Program-made: the position numbers and the translations under genes
NCBI RefSeq assembly: GCF_023168325.1
Contig: NZ_AP025688.1
Span: 124,001 to 188,000 of the forward strand
Source: Tsukamurella sp. PLM1
GTDB lineage: Bacteria; Actinomycetota; Actinomycetes; Mycobacteriales; Mycobacteriaceae
Direction: 5' to 3'
DNA: 64,000 nt
Notes under the pieces: model-generated
Database searches by the model: none
What the model saw: only the letters and a program-made list of their open reading frames with translations
What the model was told of the DNA's origin: nothing
Part shown: positions 21,068 through 32,830 of the stretch, piece by piece
How the letters are laid out: every line of letters starts with the position of its first letter
Numbering within the stretch: the stretch's first letter is position 1

Positions 21068-22977
21068 ATGAACAACGAGTTTGACCAGTTTCTGGACGAA
21101 GACGGCAACATCTTCTTCCGCCCCGGAACCACGCTGGTCGACTTCGTCGAGCGCAACGCGCGGGAGCGCGCCGACACCCTCGCGTACCGCTTCATCGACT
21201 ACAGCCGGGAGCGCGACGGCGTCGTCCACGAGCTGACCTGGTCGCAGTTCGGCGCCCGCCTGCGCGCGATCGGCGCCCGCCTGCAGCACATCACCAAGCG
21301 CGAGGACCGCGTCGCGATCCTGGCCCCGCAGGGCCTCGACTACGTGACGGCGTTCTTCGGCGCGCTGTACGCAGGCAACATCGCGGTGCCGTTGTTCAGC
21401 CCGGACGAGCCGGGCCACACCGACCGCCTGCGCATCGTCCTCGAGGACTGCAAGCCGACGGCCATCCTCACCAGTTCCGGCTCCGCCGAGGCCTGCCGCA
21501 ACTTCTTCCGGCACCTCCCGGCCAAGGAGCGCCCGCGCATCATCGCCGTCGACGCCGTCCCGGATTCGGTCGGCTCGACGCTCAAGCCCTTCCCGATCTA
21601 CCGCGACACCATCGCGTACCTGCAGTACACCTCGGGTTCCACGCGCAACCCGGCCGGCGTGCAGATCACCTACGAGGCCGTCGGCACGAACGTGATCCAG
21701 ATGATCCACGCGCTGGACCTCAACGAGAACTCCCGCGGCGTCACCTGGCTGCCGATGTTCCACGACATGGGCCTGCTCACGGTGATCCTCCCCGCGCTCG
21801 GCGGCAAGTTCATCACCATCATGAGCCCGTCGGCGTTCGTCCGCCGCCCCGGCCGCTGGATCAACGAACTGGCCGCCGTCGAGGACGGCGCGGAGACCTT
21901 CGCCGCCGCCCCGAACTTCGCCTACGAGCACGCCGCCGCCCGCGGCCTGCCCAAGGAGGGCGAGACCCTCGACCTGTCGAACGTCAAGGGCCTGATCAAC
22001 GGCTCCGAGCCGGTCACCGTCTCGTCGATGAAGAAGTTCAACGAGGCCTTCGCCCCCTACGGCCTCTCGCCGAAGGCGATCAAGCCCTGCTTCGGCATGG
22101 CCGAGGCGACGCTGTTCGTCAGCTCGACCCCCGTCGAGAACGAGGCCCGCGTGGTCTACGTCGACCGCGACCAGCTGGCAGCCGGCACCTTCGTCGTCTC
22201 CGAGGAGGGGGCCGAGGGCGCCGTCCCGCAGGTCTCCTGCGGCGACGTCGCGCTGAGCCAGTGGGCGTGCATCGTCGACCCGGAGACCGGCAAGGAGGTG
22301 CCCGACGATTCCGTGGGCGAGATCTGGCTCCACGGCATGAACATCGGCTCGGGTTACTGGGAGCGCGACGAGGAGTCCCGCGAGACCTTCCAGAACTACC
22401 TGACCCCCTCTCCGAGGGCAGCCACTCCGAGGGCGTGAAGAACCTCGAGAAGGCCAAGTGGATGCGCACCGGCGACTTCGGCGTCTACCACGGCGGCGAG
22501 CTGTACATCACCGGCCGCGTCAAGGACCTGGTCATCGTCGACGGTCGCAACCACTACCCGCAGGACCTGGAGTTCACGGCGCAGGAGTCGAACACCAAGT
22601 ACATCCGCACGGGCTACGTGGCCGCCTTCTCGGTGCCGGCCAACGAGCTCCCGGCAGCCGTCTTCGAGAACGCGCACTCCGGCCTCACCTTCGACCCGAA
22701 CGACCAGAGCGAGCAGCTGGTCATCGTGGCGGAGCTCGGCGCCGGCGGCGCCAAGCAGGACCAGCAGGCCCTGGCCGACGGGATCCGCTCGGCGGTCGGT
22801 TCGGCGCACGGCGTGCTCGCCCGCGACGTCCTGCTGGTGCCCGGCGGTTCGCTGCCCCGTACCAGCTCGGGCAAGATCGCCCGGCGCGCGGGTCGCGCCG
22901 CCTACATCGACGGCACGTTGCGCGGCGGCTACACCCAGACGGCGTTCCCCGACGCCGACGCGAACAACGTCCAGTAG
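21068..22977 (+). CDS. fadD32: Long-chain fatty-acid-AMP ligase FadD32
   Basis: Activates the very long meromycolic acid as acyl-AMP and loads it onto the N-terminal ACP of Pks13. FAAL-type adenylation signatures are visible: [76 protein letters not shown] and TSSGKIARR near the end. The combined length of about 636 residues equals that of M. tuberculosis FadD32. The frame shifts near 22412 in a C run (QNYLTP to [12 protein letters not shown]). The gene should be essential, so this is almost certainly a sequence error. ATG 21068 follows GAGGAGCGATGC. It lies directly upstream of pks13. Confidence 0.95.
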
Positions 22978-23060
22978 CGCCCACCAGCGCACGGCGGAAC
23001 CACAACTTCATCACACGCGACTGCGTAACCCACGGTCTCGACGCGAAGGGTAGACACAAC

Positions 23061-26000
23061 ATGGCTGAGAACGAGTACACCCCCCATGAAGGCCCGACCG
23101 GCAAGGCCCGCGAGGATCTGAGCCTCGAGGAACTGCGCGTGGATGCGGCAGTGGATCGCGGACGCGACCAAGCAGCCCGTCGAGAACATCACCGACGACA
23201 AGTCGCTCGACGAGTTCGGCCTGGGTTCGCGCGACGCGGTCTCGATGGCGTCCGACATCGAGGACTTCACCGGCGTGCAGCTGACGGCCACCGTCGCCTT
23301 CCAGCACCCGACGATCGCCCTGCTCAGCCAGCGCATCATCGACGGTGACCCGGTGGTCTCCGACGACGACCTCGCGGCCGAGGCGGCGCAGTACGACCGC
23401 GGCGAGGAGTTCGAGGCGAACCGCGGCACCCACGACGTGGCCGTCGTCGGCCTCGCGACCCGCTTCCCCAAGGCCGGCGAGACCCCGGAGTCGACGTGGG
23501 AGTTCCTGATCGGGAACGGCGACGCGACCACGGACCTCCCCGAGGACCGCTGGCTCGAGTTCAAGCAGGACCCGCGGCTGAAGGCCGTTCTCGACGACGC
23601 GAACGTCCGCGGCGGTTACCTCGATGACGTGGCCTCGTTCGACGCCGAGTTCTTCCAGATGACCCCGCGCGAGGTCGAGATGGTCGACCCGCAGCAGCGG
23701 CTCGCGCTCGAGCTCACCTGGGAGGCGCTGGAGCAGGCCAACATCCCTCCCAGCTCAGTCAAGGGCACCCGCACGGGCGTGTGGCTGGGTAGCTCCGCCA
23801 ACGACTACCAGATGCTGGCCGTCGCCGACCCGACGAAGGCCAACCCGTACGCGCTGACCGGCACGTCCTCATCGATCGTGGCGAACCGTGTCTCGTACTT
23901 CTACGACTTCCACGGCCCGTCGGTCACCGTCGACACCGCGTGCTCCTCGTCGCTGGTCGCGATTCACCAGGCGATCCGCAGCCTGCGCGACGGGGAGACC
24001 GACATGGCGGTCGCCGGCGGTGTGAACATGCTCATCGTCCCCGCCGCGACGCTGGGCTTCGACAGCCTCGGCGCGCAGGCGCCCGACGGCAAGATCAAGG
24101 CCTTCAGCTCGGACGCGGACGGCATGATCCGCGCCGAGGGCGGCGGCGTCGTCCTGCTCAAGCGCCTCGCCGACGCCGAGCGCGACGGCGACGACATCCT
24201 CGGCGTCATCGCGGGCTCCGCGGTCACCTCCGACGGCAAGTCCAACGGCATCTTCGCGCCGAACCCGGAGGCGCAGGTCATCAACCTGCGCGACGCCTAC
24301 ATCGACGCCGGCATCGACCCGCGCACCGTCGACTACCTCGAGGCGCACGGCACCGGCACCATCCTGGGCGACCCGCTCGAGGCCGACGCCATCGGCCGCG
24401 TCCTGGGCCGTGGCCGCGACGCGGAGAAGCCGCTGCTGCTGGGCTCTGCGAAGACCAACTTCGGTCACCTCGAGGCCGCCGCGGGCATCGCGGGCGTCGC
24501 CAAGGTGCTGCTCGGCATCCGCAACGGCCAGATCCCCGCCTCGCTGAACTTCGCGGGCCCCAACCCGTACATCCAGTTCGAGGCCAACCGTCTGCTCATG
24601 GCGGCGCGGAACACGGAGTGGCCCAAGTACTCCGGCAGCCGACTCGCGGGCGTCACCGGAAACGGCTTCGGCGGCACCAACGCCCACGTCGTGATCAAGG
24701 AGTACGTCGCGCCCGAGATCGTCGACGGCGCCACAGAATCCGACGAGGCCGCGGCGAACGTCGTGCCCGCGTTCTACGCCGCCACCGTCGAAGGCGTCGC
24801 GGTCCCGCTCGTGCTGAGCGCCTACGTCCCGTCGCGCCGACGGGCCGCCGCCGCCGAGCTGGTCGAGTGGCTCGAGTCCGACGAGGCGAAGTCGTACACG
24901 CTCGCCGAGATCGGCCGCACGCTGGCGAGCCGCAACCACGGCCGCGTCCGCTCGGTCGTCCTGGCCAAGGATCTCGATGAGGCGATCAAGGGCTTCCGCG
25001 CGATCGCCGAGGGCAAGAACGCCCCGAACGTGATCTCCGCCAACCAGCCCGACGCGGCGGGCCCGGCGTTCATCTTCTCCGGCTTCGGCAGCCATCACCG
25101 CAAGATGGCCAAGCAGCTCTACACCGAGAACCCCGTCTTCAAGCACTACTTCGACGAGGTCAACGAGCTCATCATCGACGAGTCGGGCAACGACTACGCC
25201 GACATGATCCTCGACGACGCGCAGACCTTCCACATCGAGACCGGCCAGGTGGGCATCTTCGCGATCCAGGTCGCGCTCGCCGGTCTGTTCCGCCACCACG
25301 GCATCGAACCCGGTGTGGTGCTGCCGCATTCGATGGGTGAGGCCACCGCGGCCTGGCTCACCGGCGGCCTGTCGCTCGAGGACGCCGTGCGGGTCATCTG
25401 CAACCGTTCGCGCCTCATGGGCGAGGGCGAGGAGATGCTCCCCGAGGAGATGGAGCGCTTCATGGCGCTCGTCGAGTACAGCGCGGCCGACATCGACACC
25501 GTGCTCGGCGACTACGAGGGACTGGAGATCTGCGTCTACGCGGCGCCGACGCACACCGTCATCGGCGGCCCCGGCAAGGTCATCGACAAGATCGTCGAGG
25601 AGACCGAGGCCAAGGGCCTGATGGCGCGCAAGCTCGTGACCCGCGGTGCCTCACACACCTCGCAGATGGATCCGCTCCTCGGTGAGCTGCAAGCCGAGCT
25701 CATGGGCATCGAGCCGCACCCGCTGCAGTACGACATGTACTCCACCGTGAACAAGGAGGAGTTCTACCGCGCGGGCCACGCCCCGGTGCACGACGTGGAC
25801 TACTGGATCAAGGGCCTGCGCCACAGCGTGTGGTTCACGCAGGCCGTGGAGAAGGCTGTCGAGGCCGGCTACCGCACGTTCATCGAGTTCTCCCCGAACC
25901 CGGTGACCCTGATCTCCGTCGCCGCGGTCACCTTCGGATCGGGCATCCAGGACGCGGCGCTGGTGCAGACGCTCAAGCGCAAGGAGGACGAGCCCGGCAC

Positions 26001-28259
26001 GATCATGACCGCGCTCGCCACCGTGTTCGCGCGCGGTCACCATGTGGACGTCGCCTCGCTGTTCGGCCCTGGCCGCTACGCGCCGGTGCCGCGAACGAAG
26101 TTCCAGCGCAAGCACATCTGGATCCAGACCAAGCTGCCCGACGGTGGCTCCGGCGTGGTCCCGGGCGGCCACGTAGCGCTGCCCGACGGCCGGCACGTCT
26201 GGCAGCTCGACGCCGGTGCGCTCACGCTGGGCGACCAGACGAAGATCTCCCTGGTCGACTTGGCCAAGCACGCCGCCGTTCAGGTGCTCGACGGTGCCGC
26301 CGTCACCGCCGCGGTCGAGCACGGCGAGCCCGAGGACGGGCTGACCCTCACCACCACGCTGACCCCGCACCCCGGCGGCGCGTCGATCCAGGTGCACGAG
26401 AATCTCGGCGCCGGGAGCGGAGCGAGCGGGCCGAATGGTGCTGCGTCCAGTCGATTCCGGCTGCTGCTGGACGCAGTCGTGGTCGGCGGCGAGGCCTCCG
26501 GAACCGCTGCGGCGCCGCTCATCACCAAGGCCGCCCCCGCGGTGGAGGAGATGGACGAGCTCGACGAGTTCGAGGCGGAGCCCGAGATCACCGTCTCCGA
26601 GGAGACCGCGGCCCCCGCACCCGAGGGCAGCGGCGAGCGCTGGTCCCGGATTCGGGCGAGACGGTGGAACACCGTCTGGGCCTGATCATCTCGGAGATCA
26701 TGGGCTTCGAGATCGAGGACCTCCCGAAGGAGATCCCGCTCATCGATCTGGGCATGGACTCGCTCATCGCGATGCGCATCAAGAACCGCGCCGAGTACGA
26801 GTTCGACATCCCGCCGATCCAGATCCAGGCGGTGCGCGACGCCTCATTCAACGACGTGGTGCAGTTCGTGGAGTACGCGGTCGAGCACCGCGATCAGGTG
26901 GACGCGCTGGCCGAACACCAGTCCGGCACCGGCGAACTCGCCGACGCGGGTCAGCTGGCCGAGATGATGAAGGCCGCCAAGGCGGAGGCCGCGGCGAAGG
27001 CGGAGTCCGCCGCCACGGCGCCGGCCGATGCCCCCACAGCCGAGGCCGCGCCCGCCGAGACCGGGCCCGCCGAGACTGGGCCCGCCGAGACCGCCGAAGC
27101 GGCACCGTCGGGCGAGAAGACCGAGGCTGAGACACCCGACCTGCTCGACGGCGCGGCCGTCGCGGCGGCCGTGGGCGACGGCGTGCCCCCGCGCGACGCG
27201 GCGGAGCGCCTCACCTTCGCCACCTACGCGATCGTCGTGGGCAAGTCGCCGGGCGGAGTCTTCAACGAGCTCGACGTGCTCGCCGAGGACGTCGCGGAGA
27301 AGCTGACCGCGCGTCTGTCCGAGCGCGCCGGCGGCGAGATCGATATCGAGGACGTCATCGACTCGAAGAACATCGAGGAGATGGCCACCTACGTGGGCGC
27401 CGTCATGAACGAGGCGACTCCCGTGGACGGCTTCGTCCGCACGCTCCGCAAGCCGGAGAACTCGGATCGCGCGCCGCTCTTCCTGTTCCACCCCGCGGGC
27501 GGCAACACCACCGCCTACGAGGCGCTGCTGCGCAAGCTGCCGGAGGACCTGCCGATCTACGGTTTCGAGCGCGTCGAGGGCGAGATCGAGGAGCGGGTCG
27601 CCGAGTACCTGCCGAAGCTCAAGGAGATCCAGCCGGAGGGGCCGTACCGGCTCGCGGGCTGGAGCCTCGGCGGCGCCTTCGCCTACGGTCTGGCGCGGGC
27701 GCTCGAGGACGAGGGCAGGGAGGTCGCGTACGTCGGCCTGCTCGACGTGGTGGCGCCGAAGGTGCCGCTCACCGATGAGCCCGCCGAGAAGAAGGCCCGC
27801 CTGGAGCGCTGGGAGAAGTTCGCGCGCAAGAACTACGACATCGGCGACGAGATCGAGCTGCCCATGGACCGCCTCAACGCGGCCGACGACGAGGGTCAGT
27901 TCCGGATCATCATGGAGCTGGTGCAGCTGTCCGACAAGAAGATCCCGACGTCGATGATCGAGCACCAGCGCACCTCCTTCGTGGACAACCGCATGCTGAT
28001 CAAGGTGAACCCCGCCGACTACGGCAAGTTCGGGGGCACGGTCACGCTGTACCGCGCGGACCGCATGCACGACGGTGCCGTCGAGCTGGAGCCGAACTTC
28101 GCCGATATCGCGCCGGACGGCGGCTGGGCGCCGGTGGTCGAGGACCTGCGGATCGTCAAGATCGGCGGCGACCACCTGCAGATCATCGACGAGCCGTACG
28201 TCGGCAAGATCGCGGCACACATGGCGGACGAGCTCGACCGGGCCGACGGCGGCCGGTGA
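23061..28259 (+). CDS. pks13: Polyketide synthase Pks13 (mycolate condensase)
   Basis: Catalyses the Claisen-type condensation of meromycoloyl and carboxyacyl chains that produces mycolic acids. Domains in order: N-terminal ACP (about 20-95, LDEFGLGSRDAVSMA), ketosynthase (about 120-545, DTACSSSLVAIH with active Cys, then EAHGTGT and GSAKTNFGHLEAAAG), acyltransferase (about 670-1020, LPHSMGEATAAW), C-terminal ACP (about 1205-1285, LIDLGMDSLIAMRI) and thioesterase (about 1460-1730, LFHPAGGNTTAYE and LAGWSLGGAFAYG). At about 1,732 residues it matches M. tuberculosis Pks13. The frame shifts near 23140 and 26645, and both are treated as indels. A dispersed repeat sits in the AT-ACP linker at 26407-26433. 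It lies between fadD32 and accD4. Confidence 0.96.
26407..26433 (+). repeat. Dispersed 27-nt repeat copy inside the pks13 linker
   Basis: These 27 bases, beginning GGCGCCGGGAGCGGAGCGAG, are identical to the first 27 nt of the glfT2 39-nt repeats at 10806 and 10845. Here they are read as GAGSGASGP, a different frame from glfT2. They fall in the non-conserved linker between the acyltransferase and the C-terminal ACP, where an insertion would be tolerated. Confidence 0.85.
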
Positions 28260-28278
28260 GTTCCGGGCAGGGGATAGG

Positions 28279-29853
28279 GTGACAGACGTGACGGACGTAT
28301 CGGACCAGGTGGATCTCAGCACGACCGCCGGCAAGCTCGAGGACCTGTACCGCCGCCTGGAGGTGGCGAAGGATCCCGGCAGTGAGCGGGCGCGGGCCCG
28401 CCGCGACGCCAAGGGACTGCCGAGCGCCCGCGCCCGCATGCGCATGCTGTTCGACGAGGGCACCTTCGTCGAGCTCGACCAGCTGGCGAAGTCGCCGGGC
28501 GACGACAAGATCAAGGACGGCGTGGTGATCGGCTACGGCCTGGTCAACGGCCGGAAGGTCGCGGCATTCAGCCACGACCAGACGGTCGGCGCCGGCACCG
28601 TCGGCGAGATGTTCGGCCGGAAGATGGTCAAGCTGTACGACTTCGCGGCGGCCGCGGGCCTGCCGGTGGTCGGCATCAACGACTCGGGGGGCGCGCGCAT
28701 CCAGGACGCGGCCACGTCGATCGCCTGGTACGCCGAGCTCGGCCGGCACCAGGACGGCCTGTGCGGCCAGGTCCCGCAGATCTCGATGATCCTCGGCACC
28801 TGCGTGGGCGGCGCCGTGTACGCGCCCGCCAACACCGACGTGCTGATCGGCGTGCAGGACAACACCTACATGTTCGTGACCGGCCCCGAGGTGATCCGGC
28901 CGACGACGGGCGAGACCACCTCTGCGGAGGACCTCGGCGGCGCGATCAAGCAGGCCCAGTGGGGCAACCTGCACCACGTCGCGGTCGACGAGGCGGCCGC
29001 CTTCGACTGGGTCAAGCGCTACCTGTCGTTCATGCCGGACTCGATCCACCAGCGCGCGCCGTTGATCAACCCCGGCCTGGAGCCGGAGATCACCGAGTCG
29101 GACCTCTCGCTCGAGTCGATCATCCCGGACGCCGACACCGCGGGGTACGACATCCACGATGTGATCCTGCGCGTCTTCGACGACGGCGACTTCCTCGAGT
29201 ACGCCGAGCTGTGGGCGCCGAACATCGTGACCGGCTTCGCCCGCGTCGACGGTCAGCCCGTCGGCGTCGTTGCGAACCAGCCGATGCACATGGCCGGAAC
29301 GCTCGACACGCAGGCGTCCGAGAAGGCCGCCCGGTTCGTGCGCCTCTGCAACTCGTTCAACATCCCGCTCGTCTTCCTCGTGGACGTCCCCGGCATCCTG
29401 CCCGGCGTCGAGGAGGAGAAGATCGGCACGATCCGCCGGTCGGGCAAGTTCATCTTCAGCTACGTCGAGGCGGCGGTCCCGAAGGTCACCATCATCCTGC
29501 GCAAGTCGTACGGCGGCGCGTGGGCCGTGATGGGCTCCAAGCAGTTGGGTGCCGACTTCGTGTTCGCGTGGCCGACGGCGCGCCTGGCCGTGATGGGTGC
29601 CGAGGGCGCCGCCGCGATCATCAAGCGGCGCGAGATCGAGGAGGCCGGCGAGAACGGCCCCGCGATCCGGCAGGCCTTCATCGACTTCTACAACCAGTTC
29701 ATGGCGACGCCGTGGCTGGCGGCCGAGCGCGGGTACATCGACGGCGTGATCGAGCCCAAGGAGACGCGCCTGCTGATCCGCAAGTCCATCGCGCAGCTGC
29801 GCGACAAGGAACTGCAACGCGTGCCGCGCCGCACCTACCTCATGCCGATGTAG
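28279..29853 (+). CDS. accD4: Acyl-CoA carboxylase beta subunit AccD4
   Basis: Carboxyltransferase subunit of the long-chain acyl-CoA carboxylase that makes the carboxyacyl substrate for Pks13. Blocks shared with M. tuberculosis AccD4 are ARDAKGLPSARARMRMLFDE, FSHDQTVGAGTVGEMFGRK, GINDSGGARIQDAATSIAWY, VANQPMHMAGTLDTQASEKA, RKSYGGAWAVMGSKQLGADF and the tail LRDKELQRVPRRTY. The length is 524 residues against 522 there. GTG 28279 is the more upstream of two in-frame starts (the other is GTG 28288). It lies 19 bases after pks13. No frameshift is seen. The alpha and epsilon subunits are encoded elsewhere. Confidence 0.95.
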   Translation: MTDVTDVSDQVDLSTTAGKLEDLYRRLEVAKDPGSERARARRDAKGLPSARARMRMLFDEGTFVELDQLAKSPGDDKIKDGVVIGYGLVNGRKVAAFSHDQTVGAGTVGEMFGRKMVKLYDFAAAAGLPVVGINDSGGARIQDAATSIAWYAELGRHQDGLCGQVPQISMILGTCVGGAVYAPANTDVLIGVQDNTYMFVTGPEVIRPTTGETTSAEDLGGAIKQAQWGNLHHVAVDEAAAFDWVKRYLSFMPDSIHQRAPLINPGLEPEITESDLSLESIIPDADTAGYDIHDVILRVFDDGDFLEYAELWAPNIVTGFARVDGQPVGVVANQPMHMAGTLDTQASEKAARFVRLCNSFNIPLVFLVDVPGILPGVEEEKIGTIRRSGKFIFSYVEAAVPKVTIILRKSYGGAWAVMGSKQLGADFVFAWPTARLAVMGAEGAAAIIKRREIEEAGENGPAIRQAFIDFYNQFMATPWLAAERGYIDGVIEPKETRLLIRKSIAQLRDKELQRVPRRTYLMPM

Positions 29854-29857
29854 GACG

Positions 29858-31216
29858 ATGCCCCCCATGGCCTCGATGGACGGCTTTCCGCAGCTCACGG
29901 GCGCGGTGCTCACCGATCCGGACGTGACGGCGGCGTACGCCGTCGATCACTGCTCGCCGGTGCACGGCGCGGTGCCGCTCGCGGTGGTGCTCGCCGAGAC
30001 CACCGAGGACGTCGCTGCGGCGGCGGCCTGGTGCTACGCCAACGACGTGGTGATCGTGCCGCGCGGCGCGGGCAGCGGCCTCGCCGGCGGCGCCAGCGCC
30101 ATCGAGGGCTGCGTGATCATCTCGCTCGCGAAGATGAACGCGATGCTCGAGATCAACGTGGCGGATCAGTACGCCCGCGCGGAGGCGGGCGTCCTCAACG
30201 CCGACCTCGACCGCGCCGTCCGCGAGCACGGGCTGATGTACCCGCCGGACCCGTCGTCGTTCGAGATCTGCTCCATCGGCGGCAATGTCGCGACGAACGC
30301 CGGCGGCCTGCGCTGCGTCATGTTCGGCGTCACGCGCGAGTACGTGCTGGGGCTCACCGTGGTGCTGCCCGACGGGCGGATCATCAAGACCGGGCGGCGC
30401 ACCGTCAAGGGCGTCACCGGGTACGACCTGACCCAGCTGCTTGTCGGCAGCGAGGGCACGCTCGGCATCGTCACCGAGGTCACCGTGAAGCTCCGTCCCG
30501 CGCCGGTGATCCCGCCGACCACGGTCGCGGCGTCGTTCCCGGACGTGGTGAGCGCGGCGGCCGCGGTCGCCGCGGTGGTGGGCACGGGCGTGGTGCCCGC
30601 GCTCATGGAGCTCATGGACCGCCGCACCCTCGAGTGCGTGGAGGCGTTGCGTCCCTTCGGTCTCGAGGACGAGACGCGGGCGATGCTGATCGGCCAGGGC
30701 GCCACGCCCGACGACGCCGCGGTGCTGGCCCGCGAGTTCGACGCCGCCGGAGCGCATTACACGGTGGTCTCCGACGATCCGGCCGAGGCCGCGGAGCTGC
30801 TCGCCGTGCGCCGCGCCGCCTTCCACGCCTACGAGCACGCGGGCAACATCTTCTCGGAGGACGTGGGCGTGCCCCGCTCGCAGCTGCCGGAGATGTTCGC
30901 CCGGATCGAGGCGATCTCCGCGAAGTACGGCGTCGACATCCCCACCTGCGCGCACGCGGGCGACGGCAACCTGCACCCCACGCTGATCTACCCGAAGGAC
31001 GATCACGAAGTGCCGCAGGCGATCTGGGACGCCGCGGACGAGGTTTTCCAGGCCGCGTTGGCGTTGGGCGGAACGCTCACCGGCGAGCACGGCGTGGGCG
31101 TGCTCAAGGCCCGCTGGGTGGGCGAGGAACTGTCCGACGACGTCCTCGAGCTGCACCGCGGCATCAAGGCCGTCTGGGACCCGAAGAACCTCCTCAACCC
31201 CGGCCGCGGCTTCTAG
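29858..31216 (+). CDS. FAD-linked oxidase (GlcD/D-lactate dehydrogenase-like)
   Basis: Flavoprotein of the FAD_binding_4 / FAD-oxidase C-terminal family (452 residues), related to glycolate oxidase subunit GlcD and D-lactate dehydrogenases. The PP-loop region is VIVPRGAGSGLAGGASAIEG. Later blocks are CSIGGNVATNAGGLRCVMFG, TVKGVTGYDLTQLLVGSEGT, TCAHAGDGNLHPTLIYPKD and GTLTGEHGVGVLKARWVGEE. It starts 4 bases after accD4, so read-through is likely, although it is not part of the conserved mycolate operon. It is convergent with the minus-strand F420-type gene 14 bases away. The natural substrate (D-lactate, glycolate or another 2-hydroxyacid) is undetermined. Confidence 0.88.
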   Translation: MPPMASMDGFPQLTGAVLTDPDVTAAYAVDHCSPVHGAVPLAVVLAETTEDVAAAAAWCYANDVVIVPRGAGSGLAGGASAIEGCVIISLAKMNAMLEINVADQYARAEAGVLNADLDRAVREHGLMYPPDPSSFEICSIGGNVATNAGGLRCVMFGVTREYVLGLTVVLPDGRIIKTGRRTVKGVTGYDLTQLLVGSEGTLGIVTEVTVKLRPAPVIPPTTVAASFPDVVSAAAAVAAVVGTGVVPALMELMDRRTLECVEALRPFGLEDETRAMLIGQGATPDDAAVLAREFDAAGAHYTVVSDDPAEAAELLAVRRAAFHAYEHAGNIFSEDVGVPRSQLPEMFARIEAISAKYGVDIPTCAHAGDGNLHPTLIYPKDDHEVPQAIWDAADEVFQAALALGGTLTGEHGVGVLKARWVGEELSDDVLELHRGIKAVWDPKNLLNPGRGF

Positions 31217-31230
31217 CCGGCTCGCTCCCG

Positions 31231-32115
31231 TCAGGTCGAGTGCCAGGGGGTTGCGGGTACGTCGGCGACCTCCTTCGCGGCGGCCGCGGCCACGTCGGCA
31301 GCCTCAGCCGTCCAGGGCGACGAGACGCCCAACACGAGGTGGTCGACGCCCCAGCCCGCCGCGGTGCGCGCCCGCGCGGCGAGGTCGGCGGCACTCTCCG
31401 CGGGGCTCAGTCGCGTGCTCATCGTCGTCTCGATGTCCGACGGTGCGCGGCCGACCTCCCGGCAGTGCCCGGCGAGCACCGCGAGCTTGCGTCGGACGGT
31501 GGCGCCCTCGTCGGGCATGTCGAAGACGTTGCACGCGTCGGCGTACCGCGCCACCAGACGCAGGGTGCGCTTCTCGCCGGCGCCGCCGACGAGGATCGGC
31601 GGCCGGGAGGCCGGCAGCGGGGAGAGCCGGGGCCGCTCGCAGCGCACCGTCGCACCGTGGAACGGTCCGTCGTCCCCCGACCAGATGTGGTGCGCCAGCC
31701 GCAGCGTGTCCTCGGTGGCGTCGAGGCGGTCGCGGGCCGCGGGGAACGGCAGGCCCATGTCCGCCGCCTCAGCGTCGTGGTGTCCCGCGCCGAGTCCGAG
31801 CCAGGCGCGGCCCTCGGTGAGGACGGCGAGCGTGGTCACGGCCGCGATCAGTACGGTGGGCGGGCGGAACGTCGCGGGGGAGACCATGGCGCCCAAATTG
31901 ATCCGCTCGGTGCGCGCGGCGAGGTAGCCCAGCGTCGTGGACGCCTCGAGGTGATCGTGGTCGTCCGGCGGCGCGGTCGGGTCGACCTGCAGCAGGTGGT
32001 CCGCCACCCACAGCGTGTCGAGGGCCGCGGCGTCGGCCGCTGCGGCGACCCGGGCCAGGCCGGGCAGCGGACCGTCGGGAAACGACGGGTTCGTCACGGA
32101 CAGACTGATCTTCAC
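31231..32115 (-). CDS. LLM-class F420-dependent oxidoreductase
   Basis: Luciferase-like monooxygenase TIM-barrel protein of 294 residues: MKISLSVTNPSFPDG, DTLWVADHLLQVDP, INLGAMVSPATFRPPTVL, GRAWLGLGAGHHDAEA and PPILVGGAGEKRTLRLVARY. The substrate is unknown and coenzyme F420 use is inferred from family and lineage. It lies 12 bases downstream of the TetR gene in the same direction, with AAGGAGAGC just before its ATG. It is therefore probably the regulated partner in a two-gene operon controlled by the operator at 32831-32846. Confidence 0.85.
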   Translation of the reverse strand: MKISLSVTNPSFPDGPLPGLARVAAAADAAALDTLWVADHLLQVDPTAPPDDHDHLEASTTLGYLAARTERINLGAMVSPATFRPPTVLIAAVTTLAVLTEGRAWLGLGAGHHDAEAADMGLPFPAARDRLDATEDTLRLAHHIWSGDDGPFHGATVRCERPRLSPLPASRPPILVGGAGEKRTLRLVARYADACNVFDMPDEGATVRRKLAVLAGHCREVGRAPSDIETTMSTRLSPAESAADLAARARTAAGWGVDHLVLGVSSPWTAEAADVAAAAAKEVADVPATPWHST

Positions 32116-32127
32116 TGCGCTCTCCTT

Positions 32128-32808
32128 CTACGTGGGGCCGTCTCCGTCGGTGTCGGCCGGGTTCTGTGCGAGGCCGCGGATCAGGACGTCGACGACAGCG
32201 GCGCCCTCGGGGAGCACGGTCGCGGCGATCTCGGGGCCACTCCGCCCTGCGGCGGCGAGCCGGTGGATCTCCAGCGTCATCGCCTGCGTGATGCCGACTA
32301 TCGCGATCGCGAGGGACCGGGTGCGGACCCCCTCGGCCAGCTCCCTCGCTCAGCTCCCCCTCGCTCATCTCTTCGGCGAGGAGCAGCGCGAGGTCCGACG
32401 CGGTGGCCTCGGCCACGAGGAGCTCGCGGGCCCGCAGGGCGGGGCTCGCGGCGATGATCGCGCGCACGCGGACCAGACCCGCCACCGCGGCCGGGTCGTC
32501 GTGGGCCGGACGCCGCGCGGTTCGAGCAGGTGCGCGCGGAACGCTTCGAGGACCGAGACGCCCGGCGCGCGGTCGCGCAACGTGCCGATCAGTCGCTCGC
32601 CGTACTCCGTCATGCCGTGCAGGACCAGGTCCTCCTTGGTGGGGAAGTAGTTGAAGACGGTGGCCGGCGAGACGTGCGCGTCCCGGGCGATCTCGGTGAC
32701 GGTGACGCGGTCGAACCCGCGCGCGGCGAACAGGTCCAGCGCCACGCCCTGCAGTCGGCGCCGGGTGTCGATCTTCTTCTGCTCGCGCAGACCGACCTGT
32801 TCCGTCAC
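32128..32808 (-). CDS. TetR-family transcriptional regulator
   Basis: N-terminal TetR helix-turn-helix: KKIDTRRRLQGVALDLFAAR, then TVTEIARDAHVSPATVFNYF (recognition helix) and PTKEDLVLHGM. The ligand-binding half is split by two apparent indels (about 32510 and 32345). Joined frames read RVRAIIAASPALRARELLVA and RTRSLAIAIVGITQAMTLEI, ending NPADTDGDGPT. The GTG start at 32808 follows AGGAGGACGC. A perfect inverted repeat (32831-32846) sits in the divergent promoter just upstream. It therefore probably represses itself, the LLM gene and the SnoaL-like gene. The ligand is unknown. Confidence 0.82.
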
Positions 32809-32830
32809 GCGTCCTCCTAAAATTATTGTT

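Noticed and set aside
23869..25554. 561-residue minus-strand frame opposite pks13
   Set aside because: Antisense shadow of the ketosynthase/acyltransferase region, no recognisable motifs.
23061..28259. pks13 as a pseudogene because of two frame breaks
   Set aside because: All catalytic motifs are intact in the joined frames, the length equals that of M. tuberculosis Pks13, and the gene should be essential in a mycolate maker.
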